Counted from the first letter of the stretch, positions 33,861 through 44,706 are shown. The stretch is DNA of 64,000 nt from Eurosta solidaginis (GCF_040869045.1 NC_090322.1:182775477-182839476), one strand, 5' to 3'. Notes: generated by a model not told the origin, from the sequence alone. Numbers and translations: made by a program.

Positions 33861-35148
33861 CTAGTCGGTAGTGCGCTCCGCCTACCACACCGAACATCCT
33901 GAGTTCAAGCCCCGGGCAAAGCAATATCAAAATTTTGAAAACAAGTTTTTTTCAAGTAGAAACAAGTAAGGACAGAACTGTCTTCGGCTGTGCCGAAAAC
34001 TTCAAACCTTTCATGAATGGGGCTGAACAATAATCTTATCCCGTTCGTAATCTCCAAATAATCGGATGTATAAGATAAGAAATATATAGTGAACAGATGT
34101 ACATACCTAAACGATTTTCAAGATAAATATAAAATAAAAAATAGGTAGGTACTTTGTGTGAGGATGCAAATTTCAGGTTTTTAGTGGTCTGCGTGTAAAA
34201 ACTATGACTACGAGTCACGTATTTCAACAATATATGCCGTAAACTTAACTATTTGATGAAATTTGGTGAATTTTGAAGCTTCCAGCCGTAAAAAGGGGCA
34301 AAAATGATAGTTTATATGCGGTATATAATATATGTATATACCACCGATCTCTATGATTTTTTCAGACAACAATATATACTATATACGTAAGCAATCGGTG
34401 AAATTTGAAGCTTATAGCTGTTAAAACGGGGCAGAAATTGCGCAAAGTTTCTTATCTGAACAATCGGTTGTATGAGATATATACTATATATACAACCGAT
34501 CTCATTTTTTAAGACAACAATATGTGCAATATACGAAAGTATATGGTGAAGTTTGAAGCTTCAATCTGTTAAATTGAGGAAGATATGACAGAAATCCTCT
34601 TTTTCTGAAAAATCGGTTGTATGGAGGTTATATGCTATAGTGGTCCGATCCGGCTGGTTCCGACAAATGTCTAATCGGACACCCAAATACACCCGCTCAC
34701 CAAATTGTATCAAGATATCTCAAAAATTGAGGGACTAGTTTGCATACAAACAGACAGACATGGCTAAATCAACTCAGTTCTTCATCCTGATCATTTCGGT
34801 ATACTTAATGGTGGGTCTATCTATTTTCCTTTAAGGACTTACAATTTTGGGTTTCGTGGCGAAATTAATATACCATTTCATTTTCATGAAAGGTATAAAC
34901 AGTTTTTCTAAACGGGGTCGCGCCTCGGCAATCATTTGGCAAGCACTCCGGGTGTATTTCTGCCATGAAAAGCTTATTAGTGAAAACTAATCTGCCTGGC
35001 AGATGTCGTTCGGGGTCGGCATAAAAAATGTAGGTACCGTCTCGCAAAATTCTAGGAAAAATTAAAAAAGGAGCACGACGCAAATTGGAAGAGTAGCTTG
35101 GTCTTAAATATCTTCGGAGGTTATCGCGCTTTACATTTATTTATTTTT
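33861..35148 (+). mobile_element. tRNA-headed SINE, copy 3, split by a family A element
   Basis: The first part, 33861-33961, has GTGCGCTCCGCCTACCACAC, the B-box-like GAGTTCAAGCCCC and CAAGTAGAA. The SINE resumes at 34898 with AACAGTTTTTCTAAACGGGG and ends with GGTTATCGCGCTTTACATTT. The first ~20 bases of the tRNA head are missing. The insert 33962-34897 is a complete family A element, and removing it restores SINE spacing exactly. Confidence 0.8.
33962..34897 (-). mobile_element. Helentron/HINE-like element, family A, copy 2
   Basis: Read on the plus strand it begins ACAAGTAAGGAC, then a TTCGGC/GCCGAA hairpin (about 33982-33997), then CCTTTCATGAATGG. It ends TTTTCATGAAAGGTATA, all in the reverse order of copy 1. 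Modules of about 149 bp with AATCGGTTGTATG recur (34462, 34611). The host SINE shows no duplication at the junctions, and the insertion lies between two A (T and T on the other strand), as known for Helentrons. It is 936 bp with no coding capacity. Confidence 0.8.
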
Positions 35149-35451
35149 AGCTAAATACTCATAGTTCTGTATACTCGATTCAATAACAGATCCAGAACTG
35201 ACCGACAAAAGTCTTGGAAAATACCAAAAATTTGTCTAGCACATAGAGAGCGAGTCAGTCAGTTTATCGCACCTAGATGTGCGATACTATTTCTTACCGC
35301 ATAAAATTTACTTGATTTGCTTACTCGTAACTACTTTGGCTTGGTTGCTATTTGTAATGTATTGAATTGTGGTCGTTAATTAAATTTGATATGTTCGACC
35401 GTATTCAACATTGGCTTGATTACATACACAATTCTAAATACTAGGGGCATA
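35149..35451. other. AT-rich spacer
   Basis: No gene, RNA or repeat signal recognised. Confidence 0.35.
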
Positions 35452-35453
35452 TA

Positions 35454-36102
35454 CAGTGATGGAAAAAATAATAGGGACAAACATCAAATTCATTATATCA
35501 GCAGTACTTCAATATGTTTCGTGGCATGGTGAACCCTGTAAAAATAACAGTACAACTTTGGCGAAAAATATGTTTTCCGGTAAGAGCAAGTCTATTAGTT
35601 TTTGTTTATAAGTCTCAGTAAAAGTCTCATTCTAGGATTTCTGACTGAATGTTTGGCATCCGTCAATTTGTACATAATCGTTCGGCTTATTCAATTAAAG
35701 TTCAGTTCTGTTTTCAGCTCTTTATAGGACAAAAATGGGTTAGCTTTGTAATGGCGAATTAAATTCTTTTCATCGCCACCAGAGTTTTTTCGATTTTTAC
35801 TTCATGTTTCTGGTTTTTTTTTTCGCTATGAGGGGAAGTGACCACTACCTATTTGAAACAGATCACCATGTCTGCTATCTTACTCATCTCATTGTCTTTT
35901 TTCCTTAGACTTATAACTAAATTCTTCTCCTTTTGTGTGCAGTGTTTAATTCGGCTTAATTAATTATATTTTATGGTTCAATAACCTATATTAATTTAAG
36001 TTACTTAACATGCATTAAATACTTTATAAGAAGCTTCAAAAAGGAATTTTTTATCATTTATAATGGATTTGAAACTTGTCTCTATTATTTTTTCCATTAC
36101 CG
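35454..36102. mobile_element. Tc1-like MITE, 649 bp
   Basis: The left terminus CAGTGATGGAAAAAATAATA, then GGGACAA, is matched by the reverse complement of the right terminus, CGGTAATGGAAAAAATAATA, then GAGACAA, over about 27 bp. TA dinucleotides flank both ends (35452-35453 and 36103-36104). A CAGTG start and TA target are typical of Tc1-type elements. No transposase frame or D-E-D block is visible inside, so it is non-autonomous. Confidence 0.75.
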
Positions 36103-36147
36103 TACATGTAGATCCATTTAGTTGTGGAGAAATAATTTTATTTTAAG

Positions 36148-36250
36148 ATCATGTGTTCGAATCGAGCTCGAGGCCTTAACAACAATTTTTTCTGATTATC
36201 ATTCAAAACTTTCCAAGAACAAAGAGGAAGTTTGTTTTTTAATAATTTAA
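36148..36250 (+). mobile_element. Fragment of the B-box-bearing SINE-like repeat
   Basis: AGATCATGTGTTCGAATCGA, then GCTCGAGGCCTTAACAAC, matches the termini of the insertion at 42717-43646, which has GATCGCGGGTTCGAATCGAG, then TCAAGGCCTAACAA. The central GTTCGAATC is a good polymerase III B-box. Only ~60 bases align convincingly. Confidence 0.5.
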
Positions 36251-37162
36251 ATTATTAATTAAAAAAAATCAGAAGGATAAATTATTAATTATTATGAACA
36301 GTGCTGCTCAAAACTTTTTATATTGAAGTGCAAATCACAATACATGTACAAAATTATATATACACTGAAATTTTTTTATACATATTTAAAAAATAAAATT
36401 TTTAAATGTTCAAAAAGCTCAAAAGTTTCAATATATCGATTGCTTAAAACATTACGTAAAACGCTTTATCAACACAATACTCAAGAGCAATTAAACTTAA
36501 TTTTGAAAATCCAGCACAACAATTTCACTCAGTCATTAATGTGGCATTTTTTTTTACAATACGTAAATTATTACCGGAGTTACAGCTTCGGCATCGTGGT
36601 GAAAGACTAAGTCTAAAAAGAATGGAGCGACGCCAATTTTTTAAACTTTGAATAGATTTGGTTGGCGCCCAATATTTAATTTAGTTGAAATACAATATTT
36701 GACTGAGTTCGCTTCAGTAATATCTTATCTAGGTCGGTTCAAAGTTTCAGCAACTGCTCAAGCCTTATCTTAAAAATGGTTGAGACCACGAAAAGGTACT
36801 TCAGGCTGGACCTGTGGAGAATTTTATGATGCTCAATTTCGAAATGAGCGCGAAACTCGAGCAAGACATTGGAAGCGAGATATTTGCGACCCCCTGTCTC
36901 GAACATCTCAAGACGCGCACATTCGACTTATCATGACTTTTAATGTAATTAACATAATGCCAAAATAAAGGCGTATGCAAGCTTCCAAGTCTTATCTCAA
37001 ACTCCAGGAACAACACTTTAAATGGTTGGGGTAGTTTCAATTTTCTTAAGAATCAATTTTGAATAAAATTTTTTTTCATTGCAAAATATTTCTTATAGTT
37101 TTTAGCGTAAAGTTTAATTGTTAGTGTAAATTTGTTTTTTATACCGAAGTGCTCGTTCATCA

Positions 37163-37193
37163 TATGAAAGTGCTTTTGCTTTGCACTTTCATA
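37163..37193. repeat. Perfect 11-bp hairpin
   Basis: TATGAAAGTGC (37163-37173) pairs with GCACTTTCATA (37183-37193) around a 9-base loop. The stem is too short for a microRNA precursor, and no T tract placed to make it a terminator is relevant in this genome type. Confidence 0.6.
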
Positions 37194-38195
37194 AGAAAAT
37201 AAAAAACTTCCATATGAATTTTAATTGTATGTGAGGCAGAGCTTTGAAATTTTTTTTTTTATATTTGAAGTGTAAATTTGTATATGTGCCTATGATTCAG
37301 GGCCAAACAAAAATAAAAGTGCTATAGTTGTATAGGAGTTGAGCAGCTCTGATAAATTATAAATATTCAATTATTATTTTTGTTTTTAAGAGAAACTGAA
37401 AAGAAAGAAACGTTAACTCCAACCACCTCTAACTACTATAACCACCTTCGGTACGGAAGAGTAATATAATAACTTCCTTTTACTTTCCAAGATCAGAGAG
37501 GGAATTCTTTTAAAATAATTTGTGTATTCCTTTCAAACACGATGATAGAGTTGTAAGATGACCCTTAAAATCTTGCAAAAGAATAAAGAGCGAGCTTTTA
37601 TTAATAAAACACTTTCCTTTCAAAAGTAATATAAAGGTGTTATGGAAAACCATCCCTCAAATTTACAAAGTCCCTCAGCATATTTCTTCGAAGTCAGTAT
37701 ATAAACTTTAGGTCCAACCAATTCTTTTGAAATTTTTTTTAGTAGACTACATTCTTCAATTTATTTAATTAATTACATCATTTTCGAAATCGGACAGCCA
37801 ATAATGCATGTACGAGCCTTTCTGTAGTTTGATTGATATGGTTATCAATTTTTCAACTTTTATGTATATGAGTTTTTTATGTTTTTTTAATTTGGTAAAA
37901 TATTGATTACAGTTGTGATGCCTTAGTTCTGGCGGTCGAGTCGCGTTCCAGTAACATGTGAAGTAAAAATTTCATATTTATATTCGCTGAGACATCAGTT
38001 TTAATTTGTTCAAATGTAAAAATGAAACAAAAGTTTTCATTTGACGTTTTTATAGATCGCGATTCGACCCTTTGTAATTTTTTTTTAGGTTATGATTTTT
38101 TTGTTTTTTGATAAATTTCCTAAAAAAATTAAAAATTGTTCATTGAAGGCTAAAATTTTAAAAAACCTATTTTTTTTGTTAAATTCAACACAGTG

Positions 38196-38232
38196 AACTC
38201 ATGCGAGGGCCGGCCAGTTCAACCTATGTAAA
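38196..38232 (+). mobile_element. LINE 3' terminal scrap
   Basis: ACTCATGCGAGGGCCGGCCA, then GTTCAACCTATGTAA, resembles the R1/LOA LINE ends at 6279-6332 and 28560-28608 (GTGAGG..., CCGGCC, TTCAACCTAA). It is very short, so the call is tentative. Confidence 0.4.
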
Positions 38233-39291
38233 TTTCGCAAGTCGGAAAAGTTTTTGGAATGTTATTAAAAAAATTATCCTACTTAATGGAAGTAGGTAAT
38301 ATTTGAAGTCAGCAATATTTGTTTGGATATTTCCCACAATGTCAACTCAACGAATAGAGGACTCGAGGCTATGCACTTCAATTTGAAATACACCGATCAG
38401 ACAGTTAACTACACAATAAATTTTTTTTAAATAAAATTTTCTCCATTCATAAGAAAATTATTTCCAATCAAATTTAAAGCCAATTACATGTTTAAGTAAA
38501 TTTAGGAGAGAATTTCTATAGCGAATAATAAATCTATTCTTTTCTTATTGTAATAGCTATTTTTCTCATATTTAGGAATTTTTGTTTCAGTGTGGACAAC
38601 AAAATTGGAAAGTTGTTAATGAAGGGAAGTTTTAGAAATCTTAAAAATTATTTTTTATGAATTGTACAATTTTCGAATGCCTCGTTGAAAAACTTAAACA
38701 TAAGTAATTTATAATTTTTTGCTTCCTTTATATAAATTTGATTTGTTTAGCTTTCTCTTATTTATAGTTTCGATCTGCCTTAGTTACAATTTTTATTCCA
38801 CAAAAACATTTACGTTTGCAATCAATTCCGTTTGAGTTCTGCTGACATTAATTCATATTGTCTTGCTCGTTTTATTTTATTTATTTTGTAGGCAAAATTT
38901 TTTTCTAATTCAATTTACATTTAATGTAGCTGCTTTTAATAACAATTGACTATTGCCATTTTATGGATTTGTTTTTCGCGAATCGGCAATTCACACCCAT
39001 ATTAGACTTGGCAGCTAATGTTAAGCAAACTTACAACACATTCACAATAATATCAGAAAGGGTTATACCTTGTAGTGTTTGTGTCATTAATTCCCAATAT
39101 CTAATATACGAATTTTTATATTTGCTGAATTATTCAAATTGCTTATTTTTCAAATTTTAAATATATTTTTCTTTTTTTTTTATTTATTTACGATATAGGC
39201 TGCGGCCACTTAAATACGCGTTAATTGCTTCTCATGACATCTCAAATTGGTGATTTTTTATCTTTCATCTTTCTCATTTATCTATATGTAC

Positions 39292-39772
39292 TAGGGATGA
39301 AGTTTCCAGTATCCCGGTTTTTTCATGTCCCGAAAATCCTTGGTATTAATCAACAGAAGAAATAATTTCTCATCATTTAACAACAAACTTAGATTGTTAT
39401 CTTAAACTTGCATTGTTATCTTAAACAAGATTTTTTAGTGCTTTAATTATAAATAATGATATAAGGAATTGATCTCAAACAGTGAATATATCGCATTCTA
39501 AACCAAAAAAGTGTGATATTGTTTGGTTTAGGGTGAAATATATTTTTATAGAAAATATGTTTCATGCTGAAGATAAATTTTCGCAAGGTTAGTTAATTTA
39601 TATTTTTTAGTATTCCTTAGTACGAAAACTAGGCATATGAATTACTAACTTGTGTTTTTGTATTATATCTATATATGTAGGTGCATATGTGCTCAATCCC
39701 GGGATCCCGGTACTAAATTTTCAGATCCCCGAAGTTCCGAGAGGCCAAAAATCCCGAAAATCGGCATCCCTA
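39292..39772. mobile_element. hAT MITE, 481 bp
   Basis: The left end TAGGGATGAAG and the right end CGGCATCCCTA share the eight-base Ac/hAT-type terminus TAGGGATG in inverse. CCCGG/CCGGGA and TCCCGAAAAT words are also inverted just inside. Flanking 8-mers are ATATGTAC (39284-39291) and ATACGTAC (39773-39780), 7 of 8 identical and fitting nTnnnnAn. The inside is AT-rich with no coding. Confidence 0.75.
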
Positions 39773-40147
39773 ATACGTACATACTATATACATAAATCGA
39801 AAAATATTTTACAATTTCTACGGATTCTAAGCTTAGAGTATTGCCAAATTTTTTTTAAAATTCTTTCTCTTGAAACTTTTCTACGAACATGTTCGTGATT
39901 ATTTTTCTATTAATCAAAAGAACGTCAAAGCTTTGTCCGTTTACGTGGTGCTTATTTAAGCACTGTTTAATAAATTTTTTCCGAATAAATTCAGTATGAT
40001 ATACATATTAGAAGTTACATAAGAAGAATAGCCAAAAATAGCCGTAAATTTTCGGTACTTAAAAATACGGGATTCCCAAATTGGCCTCTCTAGTATATGC
40101 ATACATATGTCGTGTTATGCATTTGTGTATATGCATTTACATATGTA
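39773..40147. other. AT-rich spacer between two DNA elements
   Basis: A stretch near 40035-40095 (TTTTCGGTAC, GGGATTCCCAAATTGGCCTC) echoes the internal words of the adjacent hAT MITE and may be a second, worn copy. Confidence 0.35.
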
Positions 40148-41452
40148 CCCAATGAACATTTTTGTCAATTCTCAGTTTGAGATATATTTGAGAATCACTC
40201 CATTTCTCACATTTCAAACGTTAGTTTTCAAATGCATTTAAAATAACCGTTGATAGTATTCTCAAGCTAAAAGGCTCATTTTTAATATGGTATTTTTCTT
40301 CGTTTTCAAATTGAGAATTTTTGGATTCTCAACTTTTTCTCAAACGATAATAAAGCGGAACGAAATGGAATCCAATAACTCTAATTTAATTGTTTATTCA
40401 GTGTTACCTACGCTGTAAAAGAAATACCCAGTTTTAATAATAAGAGTTCTTTTTTATGAGTTTTGACAAATTTTTTAAATTTTCTTTATTCAGTTAATTC
40501 AAAAAATTATATCAATGCAAAAAATTAGTTACATACCAGTTTTTCAACCATCTTTCTATTATATTATATTCTATTATATTAAATTATACTGTAACAAATA
40601 TGTATACATTTTATATTATTTAATGTTGATAGATACGTGAATAAAAAATTAAAATTATATTATAAAAAAATTATTATTTTATGAAAATCAAAAAAATAAG
40701 CATTAAGTTCAATGTTTGTAACATTGGATGTAAAGAAACTCCCACTAGTTATACATATATTGTGAATACATTAAAATATTATTTCATGTTGATTAAGTAC
40801 ACATATAGGTAAACAAAAAACTTAGGCACAAAAATTTAAGTTTGCAAAGAAAAGTGCAGATGAGGTACAAAAGTTCCCATTAGTCACATGTATACAAGCC
40901 TAATATATTAGGTCTGTTCATCTACAAAAAAATTATTACTGGAAGTTACGAGTTTCTGTCATTGCTCATACAAAACATCAACAATTAGTAAATTCCAGTA
41001 ACAATATTTTTGTAAATGAACAGGCCTATTATTTCACATAAAAAAAAAAAAATTTACATAAAAGGTTACAAAAAATGCATATGAGCTAGCAAAACTTCAA
41101 CAGGTTACACATATAAATGTTCTTTCAACTAAGTTGAAGAAGTGAAAAGAATTTAATACAAAAATTCAAATAACATTTTTGTAGTTAAAAAATTCAACAG
41201 AAATTTCCTGCCTTTTTAAGAAAAAGGATACATTAAATAATAAATAAATAAATAAAATGCATCTATTAATTATTATATATAGATTATAATGTATAGCAAG
41301 CTGGTATTCTTCTGTTTTTCATATTCAACCTTTTTATTTAGCCTAGTACTATCGTGTTGGAAGAAGTTGATTGTCGCTCTTTCAAACTCACTGTCGTTGG
41401 CCACATTAGGAAATTTTAGATAAAAGGCTTCTAAATATAATCAAGAAAATAA

Positions 41453-42580
41453 CTAAAGCCACAACATAAGATCATACGCGTAATTACGTTTCAGTGCTCC
41501 TTTTACACTTAGTGCCCTAGCTGATGTCTTTCTTTTAGTTCCTTGCCAGGAATACGATTGCGCAACATTGTCAGTTATTATTTTGCGCCAAGCCATTTTT
41601 ATGAATTTAGTTGTACTTGCACAGATGATGGTCTGCAGTTCGGCCACCTGGAAAAAATAAAGATATATAAAATAGCTGCATTTTATTGAATAGCTAAATT
41701 GTTAGGATATTCACCAAATCGTTATATTTATTCTCAGAGCTTTGAATTTTTGCTTCAAATTCGGAAAATTCTTGCACTTCTGAAAAAGGTTTTTGCGGTA
41801 AAATCTTCTTCCTTTTTACAGTCGCAAAATAGCGCCTAATTTAGCTTCTTCCAATACCCTCTTTAGCTACTTTTGTGTTGATTGATTTTCTGAAATTATT
41901 GAATTTATAGATATGTATGAATATTAGAAAAATTGCATGAAATAATTATATATATGGAAAGTACGCCTCGTTTCAAAATTTTCTACTGGGGTGCCACCAA
42001 TGTAATTTTTTTTTAAGTATTAATTAAGCAAGATATGCCAATAGGGGTATCGAATGAAAGGTATTTTAAGTCGTATACCAACTGAAACACTTTCAAGGAG
42101 GATTATCATTATATATACACGTTTTGACTGATTTTGAGTAAGGATAAAATTCTTCATTCCAAAATTTTTGTAACTTTTCAATCAAATGTTTCACAATATT
42201 TTCGAGTATTCCATTTATTCCATACAACGTAAGGACCAAATTTAAATTTTGTGTACTAAAAAGTGCATACTCGAAAATGCTATGAAAAACCTGACTAAAA
42301 ATATAAAAAAACATTGGGTATTCAAATTGAATATATCGCACATTAATTCAAAAAATTATAATAAATAAATAAACAAATATTACCTTTTGATAAATTTGAT
42401 CTCCATTCGTCTATTTTCTTGTCTAAGGCATCAATATTCCTATTCAAATTATCCAAATCTGAAAATGATAATAGACTATTAGTATAAACAATTTCAAAAA
42501 AACAATGAATAGTCAAAAACCTTACCTTGTTCGGTAACTTGGTTATCTCCAGCTGACAAAAATGTGCTGTTAAAATCCAT
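41453..42580 (-). pseudogene. DUF4806-like gene of the TIR element, spliced, damaged
   Basis: Exons are inferred from splice sites. Exon 1 (42580-42526) starts MDFNSTFLSAGDNQVTEQ and ends at GTAAGG. Exon 2 (42458-42384) begins after a TTTCAG and encodes DLDNLNRNIDALDKKIDEW, a short coiled coil, ending at GTAATA. A later exon (41889-41715) ends KPFSEVQEFSEFEAKIQSSE, then NKYNDL, at GTGAAT. The last exon (41647-41453), after CCAG, carries KFIKMAWRKIITDNVAQSYS, then WQGTKRKTS. The final block matches DUF4806 (PF16064): R.IFT...A..YSW.G...K. An in-frame TAA near 41842 and a phase mismatch between exon 2 and the third exon mean damage or a missed exon. DUF4806 function is unknown to me. Confidence 0.6.
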
Positions 42581-42703
42581 CTATGAGTGAATAAGTGGTA
42601 AAAATAGGAATTTGTTATTTTCACAGTTATGAAACAAATTTTTTTGATATATCATCTACAGAATGCTCAATTCGATAATTGGAAAAGTGTAAAGTGGCGC
42701 AAC

Positions 42704-43659
42704 AATAAATATTAAAGATCGCGGGTTCGAATCGAGTTCAAGGCCTAACAATAATTATTTTTTATCAATATTATTGTTATGATAAATTTTTTCTTAATTG
42801 AAAAAATTATTAAATTAGAATAGAAGAAAAAATTTAGACAACTGCCAAAAAGCTCGTTGTATAGATCCATTTCGGGAAGTGCTAAATTCCTTCATCGGCA
42901 ACGTTTAGGCGCCGCTGCTATAACCATTCAGTCATCACAGCGGTTTTTTGTTTGTCTTCATTAATCCTACTTCTATTCTGGTTCTTACCAATTGATATTC
43001 ACAACACTGCGACATCTGTTGCAGAATGAATGTGAAAATTGGAGTTGTTTGATGGCAATGCTGCCATAGTGTCATATTTTATTAACACTTATTCCCCGTG
43101 CTCTGGGATGTATTAACAATTTTTGTTGTTATATCGGCCTACTGATTTTTATTTTATCATTATTATTGTTATGATGAATTTTTTCTTAATTGAAAAAATT
43201 ATTAAATTAGAATAGAAGAAAGAAAAAATTTAGACAACTGCCAAAGCTCGTTGTATAAATCCATTTAGGGAACTGCTAAATTCCTTCATCGGCAACGTTT
43301 AGGCGCCGCTGCTATAACCATTCAGCCATCACAGCGGTTTTTTGTTTGTCTTCATTAATCCTACTTCTATTCTGGTTCTTGCCAATTGATATTCACAACA
43401 CTGCGACATCTGTTGCAGAATGAATGTGAAAATTGAACTTGTTTGATGGCAATGCTGCCATAGTGTCATATTTTATTGACACTTAAACAACAATTTTTTT
43501 TTGCTTTCTTCTATCCTAATTTAATAATTTTTTCAATTAAGAAACAATTTATCATAACAATAATAATGATAAAATAATTATTGTTAGGCCTTGAGCTCGA
43601 TTCGAACCCGCGATCTTACAAATCAGTAGGCCGATATAACAACAAAAATAAATATTAAA
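42704..43659. mobile_element. SINE-like inverted composite with 13-bp target duplication
   Basis: The 13-mer AATAAATATTAAA occurs at 42704-42716 and 43647-43659, bracketing a 930-bp insert. Both insert ends carry GATCGCGGGTTCGAATCGAG, then (T/C)TCAAGGCCTAACAATAAT, in opposite orientation; GGTTCGAATC is a perfect B-box. Between them two direct copies of a ~330-bp unit lie 392-394 bases apart (about 42760-43090 and 43150-43484). Each includes, on the minus strand, TGGCTGAATGGTTATAGC, a good A-box. A perfect duplication of this length points to LINE-machinery insertion. The insert sits in the transposase-like gene of the host element. Confidence 0.7.
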
Positions 43660-43664
43660 GTTTG

Positions 43665-44226
43665 ATGACTTTATTGGTGTAATAAAAAGATCATTTAAAT
43701 TTGCTAGTGAAAGACCGTAAATATTTATGTTAAGGTGGATTTCAGAAGATATGAATGATTTTCTCATTAAAGAATCTGTAAGGGAATCTTCAACACCGTA
43801 GTGGAAATATTCTCCTGACCCCATTTTTTCCACTGGCGGTATCTTGGGAGTACATTTCATTGTCCTGCCGTCTTTTGGAATGCCAGTAATATATTTCCGA
43901 AGTATTTCTAACAAACCATTAGTTGCATCAGTGGAAATATTAAAATGGACGGCCCATCCAGTTAGCTATTCTCGTATAACACTTTCAATTTCACTTTCTG
44001 CATCAATGTCAGTTTTCGAGTAGTCGCAATCCACACTTTCTGAATCACCTCGATCATAAATAACACTATTGGAAATAGAAGGGCCTTCGCCTAAGTTGGC
44101 GCCCACTCCTAAACTTTCTATTATTCCCGGTACCACTGTTGTGCCACTTTCGGTAAGCAAATTTATTATTTGCCTCACTTCACTTTTCACTCGCTTAGAT
44201 TTATGCATAATGTAGTATAATATCAC
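43665..44226 (-). pseudogene. Transposase-like gene of the TIR element, 5' part, nonsense and insertion
   Basis: The frame starts near 44226 (likely Met in MHKSKRVKSEVRQIINLL), has an acidic Ser/Asp/Glu stretch, and hits TAG at 43968-43966. The same frame continues: LTGWAVHFNISTDATNGLLE, then ILRKYITGIPKDGRT, then CTPKIPPVEKMGSGEYFHYG, then IHLNINIYGLSLANLND. I recognise this order (W...NI....N.LL.ILR......PKD.RT, then G.Y.H.G, then LN.NIDGLP) from transposon-encoded proteins common in insects and cnidarians, whose superfamily I cannot name. The usual NIDGLP reads NIYGLS here. Coding stops where the SINE-like composite inserted, so the catalytic part is not visible. Confidence 0.6.
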
Positions 44227-44384
44227 TTAATATTATTAAAATGTATAAATACTTCCTTATTTTTTCACTTTATGTCCAACTTCACTCAATAAAATCACTT
44301 GCTTACATTTCCAGCTAAAGTATGCAAATTAGAGATCGACGAATATCCACCGATTCGATAGATTGCTATATCTTTGCTATGTTG

Positions 44385-44706
44385 ACATTTCAGGAATGGA
44401 ACGAAATGCAAGTATATCCCAAACCATTCTCAAGTTGAAGAACAACGTTTGAGAAAAATTAGAGAGAATATTTAGGTTCAAATGATTAATAACGCAGAAT
44501 ATCAAACTGGGAATTAATGTTTTCTCAAAAATTTGAGAGAAAAAAGATTTTCAAGTATGTCTCAAATTATTCTCAAGTTGAAAATCGACGTTTGAGAAAA
44601 AGTCGAGAAAATATTTTGTTTCAAATGATATATAATGTTGAATATCAAACTGAGAATCAATGTTTTTCTCAAACATTTGAGATTTTTGGTTTCAGTGTTT
44701 GTTGGG
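44385..44706. repeat. Tandem 143-bp subterminal repeat at the right end of the TIR element
   Basis: Two units starting at 44409 and 44552 share CAAGTAT, ATTCTCAAGTTGAA, CGTTTGAGAAAAA, TTCAAATGAT, GAATATCAAACTG and TTTTTCTCAAA words. The left end of the element carries related but single-copy sequence. Such repeats probably served as transposase-binding sites. Confidence 0.65.

Larger units (their letters stand above)
36251..39291. other. Long AT-rich spacer
   Basis: A 3 kb stretch with no recognisable gene. A 95-codon frame at 36323-36610 has no domain. A hairpin lies at 37163-37193 and an R1/LOA LINE tail scrap at about 38196-38232. The region is very A/T-rich with many T runs. Confidence 0.35.
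40148..44706 (-). mobile_element. Two-gene TIR DNA element, 4.56 kb (unclassified)
   Basis: The left end CCCAATGAACATTTTTG and the reverse complement of the right end, CCCAACAAACACTG, share a terminal inverted repeat. Both then carry ATTCTCAGTTTGA and numerous TTCTCAA/TTGAGAA words for ~200-300 bp. TA flanks each end (40146-40147, 44707-44708). Minus-strand coding lies between: a transposase-like gene near the right end, then a DUF4806-like gene. A 930-bp SINE-like composite (42717-43646) is nested inside. The right end holds two tandem copies of a 143-bp subterminal unit (44409, 44552). Both genes are damaged. Superfamily unassigned; a 2-bp TA duplication is the simplest reading of the ends. 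Confidence 0.65.

Noticed and set aside
37163..37193. microRNA precursor
   Set aside because: The stem is only 11 bp with a 9-base loop, far below the length needed for Drosha/Dicer processing.
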